Positions 1 to 7,096 of a DNA stretch of 64,000 nucleotides are shown here, in pieces; positions within the stretch are counted from its first letter, which is position 1; every line of letters starts with the position of its first letter. The notes beneath the pieces were generated by a model, which had not been told where the DNA came from, searched no databases, and saw nothing but the letters and a program-made list of their open reading frames with translations. The stretch comes from Corynebacterium gerontici (GTDB lineage: Bacteria; Actinomycetota; Actinomycetes; Mycobacteriales; Mycobacteriaceae). The translations under genes and the position numbers were made by a program. The stretch is taken from positions 806,001 through 870,000 of the forward strand of contig NZ_CP033897.1 of the NCBI RefSeq assembly GCF_003813985.1, in the 5' to 3' direction.

Positions 1-984
1 TTTGATCCCTGCGAGCAGGTCGGTAGTTGGCCAGAACCCACAACCTTCAGGCCATGCATCACGAATATCTTTGAGAAGCATGACGTGCCTGGGAAGGTTT
101 TCCAGTCCCGCTTCCGCGTCCGTCTGAATGTCCTCGAGGTGCTCTGCAATGAGCTTCAGGCAACGTTCTTCCCACTTCCCGCCCGCCGCGCGGGCTACCA
201 CAAGCATGGGCTCCCACACTTCCGCGCTTCGCCCGGTCAGGCCTTTTGGCAAGTCCGGAATATCTTTGGCCACTGCGTCCTGCACGCTCAGTGCCCATTC
301 AGCGACCTTTGCGCCTAGTGCGAGGGCATCGTCTTCAATGACGCGCCACCGGGAAGTCTCCACAGTGCCTTCGCGGTCGGGGAGTAGAAGTATTCGAATG
401 CATCGTTGCCGGGTATCTTCTGGGAGTTTTGGGGAGTTACCGGCCATTGCAACAGCAGCGAAGAGTGGGTGTTCTTCGGTTTCCCAACCGCCATCTTTCA
501 GCGGCGTAAGCACAGGACGGGTGGCACCTTCGCGGTACCCCGCGTTGATCACAGCGAACACTTCCTTGCCCACATCTGTGTTCATGGTGAGCGACTTTTC
601 GGCTTCATCAATGAGAATGGTGCGAGGGGCAACCGACAGGGTTCTTGCGATCAAGGCAGGGGAAGAGATCACGGCGGCTTGCATGGCTGCATTGCCGAGG
701 CGGTTGATGTGGTCTAGGACTGTGCTTTTGCCTGAGCCTGGAACCGGGGATTCGATGAGTAGGCGGGGACTTTGCCCAAGTGAAGGTAAAAGGTAGGTGT
801 GTGCGATCCAGAGAGTGAGGATGTGCAGATCACCCTCCGAGGCGGTCTTAATGAAGCGCCCTAGCCAGTCTCGGACTTCTTCGAGCACGTTGTCCTTGTG
901 GGCGTACTTTTGCGCAATGTTTTCCGTGAGCTCGAGGGTCTTACGCGCGGCTTGCTTGCCTTCGAGGGCGATCTGCTGTGTCAC
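1..984 (-). CDS. DUF3631 domain P-loop ATPase of an integrated element (3' end outside window)
   Basis: An open frame runs leftward from a GTG at 984 and leaves the window without a stop, so 328 codons are visible and the C-terminus is missing. A Walker A motif (SPVPGSGKST, about residues 79-88) and a Walker B-like motif (ILIDEAEKS, about 123-131) are followed by text typical of DUF3631 (VINAGYREGA, then AVAMAGNSPKLPEDTRQRC). DUF3631 proteins are helicase- or primase-associated ATPases of phages, satellites and integrative plasmids, so a role in element replication is inferred. A purine-rich CGAGGGGG sits about 10 nt before the GTG. It is the last visible gene of a leftward operon that starts at the excisionase near 2273. 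The GTG start is the main uncertainty. Confidence 0.85.
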   Translation of the reverse strand, partial: MTQQIALEGKQAARKTLELTENIAQKYAHKDNVLEEVRDWLGRFIKTASEGDLHILTLWIAHTYLLPSLGQSPRLLIESPVPGSGKSTVLDHINRLGNAAMQAAVISSPALIARTLSVAPRTILIDEAEKSLTMNTDVGKEVFAVINAGYREGATRPVLTPLKDGGWETEEHPLFAAVAMAGNSPKLPEDTRQRCIRILLLPDREGTVETSRWRVIEDDALALGAKVAEWALSVQDAVAKDIPDLPKGLTGRSAEVWEPMLVVARAAGGKWEERCLKLIAEHLEDIQTDAEAGLENLPRHVMLLKDIRDAWPEGCGFWPTTDLLAGIK

Positions 985-990
985 CTCTTG

Positions 991-1152
991 TTACACCCCC
1001 TCGCACATGCGGTAAATGTCGAAGCCACGATCATTGCGGTGCTGGTAGGGCGCGAGGCGGTAGGTTGCCTCGAGGCGGCGCTGAAAGCATCTTTGAGCTT
1101 CGCGAAATGCTCTCAGTGGTTCCCCCTCGAGAGGGAGAATTTGTGATAACAT
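991..1152 (-). CDS. Small hypothetical protein of the element (53 aa)
   Basis: I do not recognise this family. The ATG at 1152 is chosen because AGAAAGG lies about 8 nt upstream; a longer GTG start at 1191 has no such site. The product is basic and arginine-rich in its middle, with no membrane segment. The stop is 6 nt before the GTG of the DUF3631 gene, so the two are probably cotranscribed and translationally coupled. Small anonymous genes of this size are usual between the excisionase and replication gene of integrative elements. Confidence 0.5.
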   Translation of the reverse strand: MLSQILPLEGEPLRAFREAQRCFQRRLEATYRLAPYQHRNDRGFDIYRMCEGV

Positions 1153-1215
1153 GACTTTTACCTTTCTGATGTCCCCTCTCCCCACCACCACAGCAGGGAG
1201 GGGGCATCGTTTTGT

Positions 1216-1521
1216 CTAGTGACGAATCTGGAAGGAATCCTCAATGCTCTTGAGGTAGTAGCACTTCTCGCAGGGGTAGTACTCTGCGGGCTGTTGCTTG
1301 ACTGTGGCGATCCCTACGGCGCGTTTTCTTGGGAAGCGGATACCGCAGAGTGTCACGATTTCTGGCAGTGCAAGTCCGTCGTCGAGCCGATCATTGATCG
1401 GAATGTGTACGGGACGCTTTCTTGGCTTCTGCCTGTTAGACTTGGGGTTGCTGTCCTGCTTTTTGGTGGGTGCCGTCTTGACTGTTGCCGCAGTCGAGGC
1501 GGTTTTCTTTTTGCTTGGCAT
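1216..1521 (-). CDS. Basic hypothetical protein with a paired-cysteine motif (101 aa)
   Basis: Unknown family. The first 40 residues are rich in Lys, Thr, Ala and Arg and probably disordered. The second half contains a conserved-looking segment, TLCGIRFPRKRA, then YYPCEKCYYLKS. The CPxxC-like PCEKC plus an upstream Cys could form a small metal site (inference). ATG 1521 is preferred over the GTG at 1530 because AAGAAAGG lies 8 nt before it. It follows the 30-codon gene by 5 nt inside the same leftward operon. Similar short Cys-containing proteins occur in corynebacterial prophage regions. Confidence 0.6.
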   Translation of the reverse strand: MPSKKKTASTAATVKTAPTKKQDSNPKSNRQKPRKRPVHIPINDRLDDGLALPEIVTLCGIRFPRKRAVGIATVKQQPAEYYPCEKCYYLKSIEDSFQIRH

Positions 1522-1526
1522 GAGTG

Positions 1527-1619
1527 TCACCTTTCTTGGGGGTTGAGGTGGTTGTTGATTTCTCGAAGCTCCCAGAAGATTTGATCCAGGCGCTCAATCA
1601 CGTCGTAGATTTCCGCCAC
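1527..1619 (-). CDS. Mini-gene of the element (30 aa)
   Basis: A GTG at 1619 is preceded at 9 nt by a perfect GAAGGAG ribosome-binding site, which overlaps the end of the upstream 150-residue gene. The 30 codons end with TGA at 1527, just before the next ATG at 1521. The predicted peptide is acidic and helical (VIERLDQIFWELREINNHL) and looks like an amphipathic helix. The good site and tight packing between two genes argue for real translation, either as a functional micropeptide or as a coupling leader. No family is recognised. Confidence 0.45.
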   Translation of the reverse strand: MAEIYDVIERLDQIFWELREINNHLNPQER

Positions 1620-1623
1620 GTGG

Positions 1624-2076
1624 TTAGGCTCCTTCGAACTTTGGTGGAGTAGTGCCGGTGTAGTGCATGAGGATTGTGACTGTGGGAATGTAGTCTTCGT
1701 CTGCTACCTCTTCGCCGCCTAGCCAGATCGGGATTCCGTTGCTGTAGCTGGTGTCATTGGGGCTACCGCCGTTAGAGCTGAGTTCGAGCTGCATTGCGTT
1801 ATCGAAGCGCTCGAGAAGGTCTTCAAGCTCTTCGAGGTAGGTGATGACTTCTTTGAGGTCGAACAAGTCGAGCACTTCATCAAGCACATCTCCGACGGAC
1901 TTGAAGTACGAACCGCTGTCGAGAGTCCTGCGAGTTTTGGCAGGTAGGGCGCGGTAGAGAGATTCGCCGTTGATTGCTTTGAGGTTGTCGATGCAAGCGC
2001 CTAGGTCGGCGCTCCTGCCTGCCGGGTCTGCGAAGTTATAGAGAAAGCGAAGAACATCTGCAGTGTTGTGGCTCAT
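1624..2076 (-). CDS. Hypothetical acidic protein of the element (150 aa)
   Basis: Not recognised. The protein is acidic, with a central Leu- and Glu-rich stretch (VLDEVLDLFDLKEVITYLEE onward) that probably forms a helical hairpin or coiled coil at about residues 60-95. No membrane segment or catalytic motif is visible. Its ATG overlaps the stop of the upstream excisionase-like gene (ATGA-type overlap at 2073-2076), so translation is probably coupled. It belongs to the leftward lytic or excision operon of the element. Confidence 0.65.
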   Translation of the reverse strand: MSHNTADVLRFLYNFADPAGRSADLGACIDNLKAINGESLYRALPAKTRRTLDSGSYFKSVGDVLDEVLDLFDLKEVITYLEELEDLLERFDNAMQLELSSNGGSPNDTSYSNGIPIWLGGEEVADEDYIPTVTILMHYTGTTPPKFEGA

Positions 2077-2273
2077 TCCGCATCCACCGCCCCTGAAGTG
2101 AGCTCGAGCGATTGAAGCATCTGTGCTCGCGGTACGTAATAGCGTCCACCAACTCGCTTCACTGGAAAAGGAAGCTTCCCCTCGCGCGCAAGGCGGTACG
2201 CCGTAGACCTTGCCATATTCATGAGGCTTGCCGCCTCGAGTAGCGGTGCCATAGGTGGCAGATTTTCAGTCAT
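2073..2273 (-). CDS. Excisionase-like helix-turn-helix protein (66 aa)
   Basis: A short winged-helix (HTH_17/MerR-like) protein: LLEAASLMNMARSTAYRLAR forms the helix-turn-helix and KRVGGRYYVPRAQM the wing typical of phage excisionases and of 'helix-turn-helix domain-containing' Xis proteins in actinobacterial elements. Its likely role is to bend attachment-site DNA and direct the integrase towards excision; it may also regulate transcription. GGGGAC lies 7-8 nt before the ATG at 2273. It opens the leftward operon and is divergent from the repressor gene across a 137-bp control region. Confidence 0.8.
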   Translation of the reverse strand: MTENLPPMAPLLEAASLMNMARSTAYRLAREGKLPFPVKRVGGRYYVPRAQMLQSLELTSGAVDAE

Positions 2274-2410
2274 GATGAGTCCCCTGAATTAGGATGAACA
2301 AGAACTCTCAGAAACGGATGAATGCTTTCCGCTTTTGAGTTACCTAAAAAGTATCAATTAACCGCAATTGAGTCAAGCGATTTGAGTGAATTTGAAGAAA
2401 GGTGCAGCTC
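2274..2410. promoter_or_regulatory. Divergent control region between excisionase and repressor genes
   Basis: This AT-rich 137-bp gap separates the leftward excisionase operon from the rightward repressor-integrase pair. It contains three direct copies of TTGAGT at 2335-2340, 2368-2373 and 2382-2387. They lie where an XRE repressor would bind to control both promoters. The assignment as operators is inference from position and repetition. AGAAAGG at 2396-2402 is the ribosome-binding site of the repressor gene. Confidence 0.4.
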
Positions 2411-2938
2411 ATGGGCTCTTTGCCGAAAAACTGGGCAAACGTGAATGTGAAAACATTGCGCGGCTTGTCAGGGATGTCAAGAAGGCAACTAGTTGAGGAG
2501 TTGGGGTACCGAGGTGTTAGCCTCCCGCAAACTTCGTTAAGTCGGATTGAAAACGGCGAGCAAGCAGTAAAGATCGAAGAAGCTATAGCTTTTGCAGATA
2601 TCTTTGAAGTGCCGCTGGAAGGTTTCCTGCTGGAGCCAATTGGGGATAGTGAATATCAAGTAAATTTGGCTAGATACAACGAGGCCAAGCGAAATTTAAT
2701 TGCCAGCTTGAAAGACATTGATTACGAATGGTCAAGTGCATTCAAATCCATAGAATTAATCCGAGAGTTGTCTGGTCAAGTATCCGATCCGTCAACGAAG
2801 GAAATATTTGAAAAATTTGGTTACATCTTTGAGGAAGCGGACGAATCCATAAACCGTTTGGGATGGGTCGAATCCATGTTCCAAATTAATGAACTCAACG
2901 GCTCAAGTCGTATCAATCGCAATGTCTCGAGGCCGTGA
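2411..2938 (+). CDS. XRE-family transcriptional regulator (element repressor)
   Basis: 175 residues. An N-terminal Cro/C1-type helix-turn-helix spans about residues 14-68: LRGLSGMSRRQLVEELGY is the first part and TSLSRIENGEQ the recognition helix with its conserved ENGE turn. The C-terminal two thirds are helical, acidic and without a recognised domain, possibly for oligomerisation. ATG 2411 is chosen over GTG 2402 because AGAAAGG is 8 nt upstream of it. The base composition is clearly more AT-rich than in the flanking core genes. The gene overlaps the integrase start, suggesting a co-expressed repressor-integrase unit that keeps the element integrated. Confidence 0.8.
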   Translation: MGSLPKNWANVNVKTLRGLSGMSRRQLVEELGYRGVSLPQTSLSRIENGEQAVKIEEAIAFADIFEVPLEGFLLEPIGDSEYQVNLARYNEAKRNLIASLKDIDYEWSSAFKSIELIRELSGQVSDPSTKEIFEKFGYIFEEADESINRLGWVESMFQINELNGSSRINRNVSRP

Positions 2939-4076
2939 TCCGCTAGAGCCGGGGAATACCGGAAGTGTTTCCTACGAGAAAACCCCCGGCGGGAAGTGGC
3001 GTGCTCGTTGCCGCCTTGCACTTTGGGATGGAACCACAGTTCAGGTGAAGGCAACCGACACGTCGAAAGCTAAGGCACTCCAAAAGCTTCAAACTCGCTG
3101 CAAAGATCGCCTCAACTACAACGGCGCGCTCAGCAACAAGCTCAGCGGGACGTCCAAAGTTAGTGACGTGCTTGCATATTGGCTCGAGAATGAGTGCGAG
3201 GTGAAGCCTCAAACGCGGGATCGATACCGAACCGCGATCAACAAGCACATTGTTCCGGCGATCGGGAACCGACGCATCAAGTCCATTGCCCCCTATGATC
3301 TTGACGCGCTTCTGCATAGTATCCCCCGAGGCGCGGTGGGCAATTGCAAGAGTGTCCTCAAGCAATCATTCGCTATGGCGCATCGTATGGGGCTCGCTTC
3401 CGGTAACCCCATGCTTTCAGTACGCCCAATCAAGGAGGAGTCAAAAGAGGTTAAGGCGCTCAGCCCAGATGAGATTCAGCGACTACGCACAAATCTCAAG
3501 CGCTCAGGCAACGACCTACTTATCGATGTAGTTGATCTCTGCTTCGTTACCGGACTTAGGGTAGGAGAAGTACTTGGGCTCAGGTGGGAAGACGTGGACT
3601 TGGATGCAACCCCGCCAGTGCTTCGCATACGAGGCACTATCGTCTACGACTCTGAACTAGGGAATCGGCGTCAAGATGCCCCAAAGACACCGAAGTCAAT
3701 TCGCACGCTGGAGCTTGCACCCTTTGGGGTAGAAACACTTCAGCGTCGCCGCCACCTGCAAGAGCACTTCGAGATGGTGTTCCCCTCAGAAGCTGGAAAC
3801 TACATGTGGCATTCAAACTTCAACCGACTCTTTCGGAAATGGCGTGGGGAAGAATTTGGAGGCGTTGGGATTCACAAGATCAGGAAAACCTTCGCCTCCA
3901 CCATGTACGAACATTCCGGGATCGACTCAACCCAAGCCGCCCTAGGTCACTCGCATAGGGAAATGTCGGATTCCACTTACATTGCTCGATCAGAGAAGCG
4001 TGTGCAGATTGCTCAGGCGCTCAGCGAGATGGAACGAGTGCTACGCGGGCACGAAAAAGGCACGGAAAAACACTGA
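2889..4076 (+). CDS. Tyrosine site-specific recombinase (integrase)
   Basis: A phage-type integrase of up to 395 aa. An N-terminal arm-binding-like part (GSVSYEKTPGGKWRARCRL) is followed by a SAM-like core-binding domain (about 85-170) and the catalytic domain. Catalytic residues are visible: the first Arg in TGLRVGEVLGLRW, HKIRKTFAS (HxxR), LGHSHREMSDSTYIAR (His, then the nucleophile Tyr). It should integrate and excise the element at a tRNA attachment site, and the tRNA remnant lies just downstream at about 4190-4221. The frame overlaps the repressor gene by 50 nt from ATG 2889, or by 17 nt from ATG 2922. Neither start has a strong ribosome-binding site, so coupled translation is likely and the exact start is open. 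Confidence 0.93.
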   Translation: MNSTAQVVSIAMSRGRDPLEPGNTGSVSYEKTPGGKWRARCRLALWDGTTVQVKATDTSKAKALQKLQTRCKDRLNYNGALSNKLSGTSKVSDVLAYWLENECEVKPQTRDRYRTAINKHIVPAIGNRRIKSIAPYDLDALLHSIPRGAVGNCKSVLKQSFAMAHRMGLASGNPMLSVRPIKEESKEVKALSPDEIQRLRTNLKRSGNDLLIDVVDLCFVTGLRVGEVLGLRWEDVDLDATPPVLRIRGTIVYDSELGNRRQDAPKTPKSIRTLELAPFGVETLQRRRHLQEHFEMVFPSEAGNYMWHSNFNRLFRKWRGEEFGGVGIHKIRKTFASTMYEHSGIDSTQAALGHSHREMSDSTYIARSEKRVQIAQALSEMERVLRGHEKGTEKH

Positions 4077-4088
4077 GCGTTAAAGGTG

Positions 4089-4141
4089 GTTCATGGACAC
4101 TTTTGAGCACCTTAAGCGCTGTTCATGGGCTATTTTGAGCA
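4089..4141. repeat. Two imperfect 21-bp direct repeats next to the attachment site
   Basis: The 21-bp copies at 4089-4109 and 4121-4141 share GTTCATGG at one end and TTTTGAGCA at the other, with 18 of 21 positions identical and a 32-bp period. They lie between the integrase stop and the tRNA remnant, where arm-type integrase sites occur in phage-like attachment regions. Assignment as arm sites is inferred from position and periodicity. Confidence 0.45.
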
Positions 4142-4189
4142 AATTTTTGAATACTGCTGAATATTGGTAAACACCGAGAATTAACGCCG

Positions 4190-4221
4190 ATCAAGTGTGG
4201 GTTCGAGTCCCACTGGGGGCA
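4190..4221 (+). other. Truncated tRNA 3' end, probable element attachment site
   Basis: A T-arm (stem GTGGG 4197-4201, loop TTCGAGT, stem CCCAC 4209-4213) is followed by a 3' acceptor strand TGGGGGC and discriminator A at 4221. No 5' half, D-arm or anticodon arm precedes it; the upstream sequence is element DNA. This is the usual result of integration into the 3' end of a tRNA gene, leaving a duplicated 3' segment at the far junction. The intact tRNA should lie left of this window, and its acceptor 5' strand should read GCCCCCA. The amino acid cannot be assigned from this fragment. Confidence 0.8.
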
Positions 4222-4384
4222 CTATCTCTTTTCTCCATTCGCTTTCCATTTCGGGGTTCGCTAGCGAAGGCGCAGCAAACTGGCAGCTTCTTATCAGCTT
4301 GCACAGAGTGCTTCATCAGCATGTTTTCCTAGGGTGGTGTGCATTCGACATCACGCACGAGCATCTTTCACCCAAGGAGTGTTT

Positions 4385-4546
4385 ATGACTACCTCACAGG
4401 CTGTGTACCATCTCCAGCCGGCGGATCCATATAAGGCGGGCGCTTGGACCTATGTGCCGGAGCGTGCGCACCAATCCTTTTCGGGTTTTTCGGCTCAGCG
4501 TCACAACCGGGTACCGGAATCAGCGTCTCCGCGTCATCGAAGCTGA
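4385..4546 (+). CDS. Possible small hypothetical protein (53 aa)
   Basis: An ATG at 4385 follows a strong AAGGAG site by 5 nt. The 53-residue product is low in complexity and rich in His, Ser, Arg and Pro, with no recognised family, signal or membrane segment. It lies between the element junction and the iron-regulated ripA-like gene, and could be a real small gene, a leader, or the remains of a gene disturbed by the integration. The ribosome-binding site is the main reason to list it. Confidence 0.3.
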   Translation: MTTSQAVYHLQPADPYKAGAWTYVPERAHQSFSGFSAQRHNRVPESASPRHRS

Positions 4547-4571
4547 TAGTCGCCCAATCTTCCTTCAGCAC

Positions 4572-4590
4572 TAAACTTAGGCTAACCTTT
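4572..4590 (+). promoter_or_regulatory. DtxR-like iron box upstream of ripA-like gene
   Basis: The 19 bp at 4572-4590 contain TTAGGCTAACCT and match 13 of 19 positions of the DtxR consensus TTAGGTTAGCCTAACCTAA, the right half almost fully. It lies 34-52 nt before the ATG at 4624. In C. glutamicum ripA is known to be repressed by DtxR under iron sufficiency, so the site fits the downstream gene. Confidence 0.65.
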
Positions 4591-4623
4591 CACTTGTAAG
4601 TGTTTGAGAGAAAGGTGAGCGCC

Positions 4624-5601
4624 ATGATTGCCTCAGAACGAAGCAACACGTTGCACTGGTGCGTGGAAGGCCATGCCACGCTGATTTCGCCCGACAGTTT
4701 GGTTCCAGTGCGTGCCGGAGACTTGGTCCTCGCAACCCAGGGATGCGTCATCGAGGGTGAAGCCACCCTGTTGCCGTTGAAGACTCAGCACGAAATCTTC
4801 CAGGCTCGTCGCATTCGCTTGGGCAAATCTTGGAATGACGCCATGGTCTACGAGTTCTCTCGTCAACAACTGGTACACCACGAGCTTTCTCAGTCGATTG
4901 CAAATCTGGTACGCCCGAAGTTCAGCGCACCACGCCTCCCGCAGGATCCAAAGGCAAAGACGGTGGCTGAGTACCTCCGGAAGCATCCAGCATCCCAAAA
5001 ATCTTTGGAAAAGTTCGCCCAAGAGCAGCACATCAGCGCCAGAACGCTTCAGCGCCATTTCCTCCAGGGCACCGGACTGGTATTTAGCGAGTGGCGAGCA
5101 GCGTGCAGGGTGCAGGCAGCGATCGGACTCCTCGAACATCGGATCCCGGTGCAGGAAATCGCCCGTCGTGTTGGTTTCCAGGCAACTTCCTCGCTGAACC
5201 GGGCGTTCCAGCGGCATACTGGCTGCACACCAGTGGCGTATGTCGCGCAAGCGGCTACGCACAACCTCACCCCGCCCCCGGTGCCGAAGAGTACGATTTT
5301 CGCGCGTTCTCAAACCGACGTGGTGATGTGGATGTACGAAGGCTCAGCGACGGTCACCACTCCGGGCTACTGCCGTTTTGTTACCAAGGGTGACACCGTC
5401 ACGATTCCTGCTGGTACCGATACTCGGTTGGACGTGGCCGCAGGATCGATTGCCCTTCCAATTCCACTCGCGCACGCAGATGGCTGCATGTCACTCGAGC
5501 TCATTGCGACGCTAGCGCAGCGGGCCGTCGCTGAACCCCTATTTCAGATCGCCTTGCCTGAGGTCCGTGAAGAGCAGTTTTCAGAGGAAGTACCGCAGTA
5601 G
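4624..5601 (+). CDS. ripA: AraC-family regulator of iron proteins, RipA-like
   Basis: 325 residues. The AraC DNA-binding region sits in the middle: first helix-turn-helix KSLEKFAQEQHISARTLQRH, second VQEIARRVGFQATSSLNRAF followed by HTGCTPVAYV. Cupin-like sensory segments flank it on both sides (GHATLISPDSLVPVRAGDLV near the N-terminus; GSATVTTPGYCRFVTKGDTV in the C-terminal part). A central AraC domain between two cupin-like parts and the YEFSRQ segment match corynebacterial RipA, which represses iron-containing enzymes such as aconitase when iron is low. ATG 4624 is chosen because AGAAAGG lies 8 nt upstream. The DtxR-like box just upstream supports the assignment. Confidence 0.8.
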   Translation: MIASERSNTLHWCVEGHATLISPDSLVPVRAGDLVLATQGCVIEGEATLLPLKTQHEIFQARRIRLGKSWNDAMVYEFSRQQLVHHELSQSIANLVRPKFSAPRLPQDPKAKTVAEYLRKHPASQKSLEKFAQEQHISARTLQRHFLQGTGLVFSEWRAACRVQAAIGLLEHRIPVQEIARRVGFQATSSLNRAFQRHTGCTPVAYVAQAATHNLTPPPVPKSTIFARSQTDVVMWMYEGSATVTTPGYCRFVTKGDTVTIPAGTDTRLDVAAGSIALPIPLAHADGCMSLELIATLAQRAVAEPLFQIALPEVREEQFSEEVPQ

Positions 5602-5738
5602 CTTTCTTTGAGCTTGCTTCCTTGAGCAGATGCTGCACATCTGGGAACTAAAATGATTTGTGATGCGTTAGAAGTGATAGAGAAGATCATTTCTTCCACA
5701 CAATTCTTGAACACCTTTTGAAAGGATCATTCTTTCTT

Positions 5739-6581
5739 ATGCGTAGCAGCAACCCAGTGTTGACCTCGCTTACTCAACCGCAGCGTGGCCAGCAGGCCGC
5801 GTACGCGTCAGGGATGCAGGCAAATCCTTATCAGGGCGCTTATCAGCAAGGCGGCCTCCAGCACGGTGGATACCCCGCCGCTGAAGTGGCGGATCGCCCC
5901 ATGACCGTCGATGATGTGGTGACTAAAACTGCCATCACGCTCGGTGTCATCATTGCCGGTGCAGTCTTGAACTTCTACCTCTTGCTCACCCAGCCCGGTC
6001 TGGCCCAGATCTTGACCTTCGTCGGCATGATCGGTGGCTTAATCACCGTGATGGTGAGTACCTTCGGCAAGAAGTTCGGGTCAAAGGCAGTCACCTTGAC
6101 CTACGCGGCGTTTGAGGGTCTGTTCGTTGGTGGCATTTCCGGACTACTCACCGGCGTCCAGTTCAGTGGAGCCAACGCCACCGTGATGATTGGTCAGGCG
6201 ATTCTCGGTACCGTGGGCGTTTTCGCTGGCATGCTCTGGGTGTACAAGTCGGGTGCTGTGAAAGTGACTCCGAAGTTTCAGCGCCTGCTGCTCGGCGGCA
6301 TCGTCGGCGTACTGGTGATGAGCCTGGGTAGCTTGCTCATTGGCATGTTCACCGGAACCAACCTGCTGTACGACGGCGGCCCAATCGCCATCGTGTTCTC
6401 GCTGGTGTGCATCGTCCTCGCATCGCTGAGCTTCCTGAGCGACTTTGACCTTGCAGATCGCCTCATCCGCCAGGGCGCTCCCTCCCAGTACGCCTGGGGC
6501 GTGGCTCTCGGTCTTGCCGTGACGTTGGTGTGGCTCTACACCGAAATCCTGCGTCTACTCAGCTACTTCAACCGCAGCTAA
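5739..6581 (+). CDS. Bax inhibitor-1/YccA family membrane protein
   Basis: 280 residues. A Gln-, Gly- and Tyr-rich cytosolic N-terminus (about 1-50) is followed by VADRPMTVDDVVTKTAITLG, the conserved opening of BI-1/YccA proteins of actinobacteria, and seven predicted membrane segments up to the C-terminus. LSFLSDFDLADRLI and a late Asp-containing helix are typical of the family. BI-1 homologues act as pH-sensitive calcium leak channels or protease modulators; the bacterial role is not settled. ATG 5739 is used; a TTG at 5718 would add seven residues. It appears monocistronic, with a strong terminator right after it. Confidence 0.88.
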   Translation: MRSSNPVLTSLTQPQRGQQAAYASGMQANPYQGAYQQGGLQHGGYPAAEVADRPMTVDDVVTKTAITLGVIIAGAVLNFYLLLTQPGLAQILTFVGMIGGLITVMVSTFGKKFGSKAVTLTYAAFEGLFVGGISGLLTGVQFSGANATVMIGQAILGTVGVFAGMLWVYKSGAVKVTPKFQRLLLGGIVGVLVMSLGSLLIGMFTGTNLLYDGGPIAIVFSLVCIVLASLSFLSDFDLADRLIRQGAPSQYAWGVALGLAVTLVWLYTEILRLLSYFNRS

Positions 6582-6593
6582 GCAGTAGTGCAA

Positions 6594-6627
6594 AAAGCCG
6601 CCACTGGAATGATGTGGCGGCTTTCTT
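6594..6627 (+). terminator. Rho-independent terminator after the BI-1 family gene
   Basis: Stem AAAGCCGCCAC (6594-6604) pairs perfectly with GTGGCGGCTTT (6614-6624) around a 9-nt loop, with a short T run. The A run on the other side lets it also serve the convergent lipoprotein gene. Confidence 0.85.
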
Positions 6628-6640
6628 CATGTTCAGCGCG

Positions 6641-7075
6641 TTAGTATGTCACTGCGTTAGAAAACGCTGGGCCTTCGGGGGTCATCACTGGGTCGCTCAG
6701 CACCAGGGTCACCGTCCAGGTTTTCGGTTTTGAACACCGTTTATCTCCGCAGTCGGATGTGGAGTAGGTACCGGTTCCCACCGCGCGTTCAGAAGACCAG
6801 CTCTTCCACTTCACCTTTTTAACGTAGGTGGCTTCGTGGATGCAGTCCAGCATGACGGTATTCGGCTTCATCGCTGGGTCTTCGATGCAGTTTTTCCAAC
6901 CTGGAATCGCCTTTTTGGGATACGGGGCGCTTGTCGACGCCTTCGTCGATGACGAGGCGCTACTTGCAGCGGGAGTTGCCGTTTTCGCTCGGGAAGCCTG
7001 GCAACCGCTTAGTGCGCTACCCACGGCAACGGCCGCCACGAGAGCGATGGCGGCCGGTTGTCGATGAAGTTTCAT
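6641..7075 (-). CDS. Secreted lipoprotein, function unknown
   Basis: 144 residues. A basic start (MKLHRQP), a hydrophobic segment and the lipobox LSGC (Cys about residue 25) predict lipid anchoring in the membrane. A Ser-, Thr- and Ala-rich linker (about 28-50) leads to a globular part with four further Cys (NCIEDP, LDCIHE, SDCGDKRCSK), probably two disulfides outside the cell. No family is recognised. It lies 21 nt downstream of greA and is probably cotranscribed with it. Confidence 0.75.
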   Translation of the reverse strand: MKLHRQPAAIALVAAVAVGSALSGCQASRAKTATPAASSASSSTKASTSAPYPKKAIPGWKNCIEDPAMKPNTVMLDCIHEATYVKKVKWKSWSSERAVGTGTYSTSDCGDKRCSKPKTWTVTLVLSDPVMTPEGPAFSNAVTY

Positions 7076-7096
7076 GGCAGGAAAACCACAGGTGTC

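Noticed and set aside
128..796. A long rightward open frame at the left edge
   Set aside because: It lies opposite the DUF3631 gene, which has clear Walker motifs; the rightward product is Ser/Arg-rich without any family features.
4080..4221. A complete tRNA gene
   Set aside because: Only the T-arm and 3' acceptor strand are present; no anticodon or D-arm can be folded upstream.
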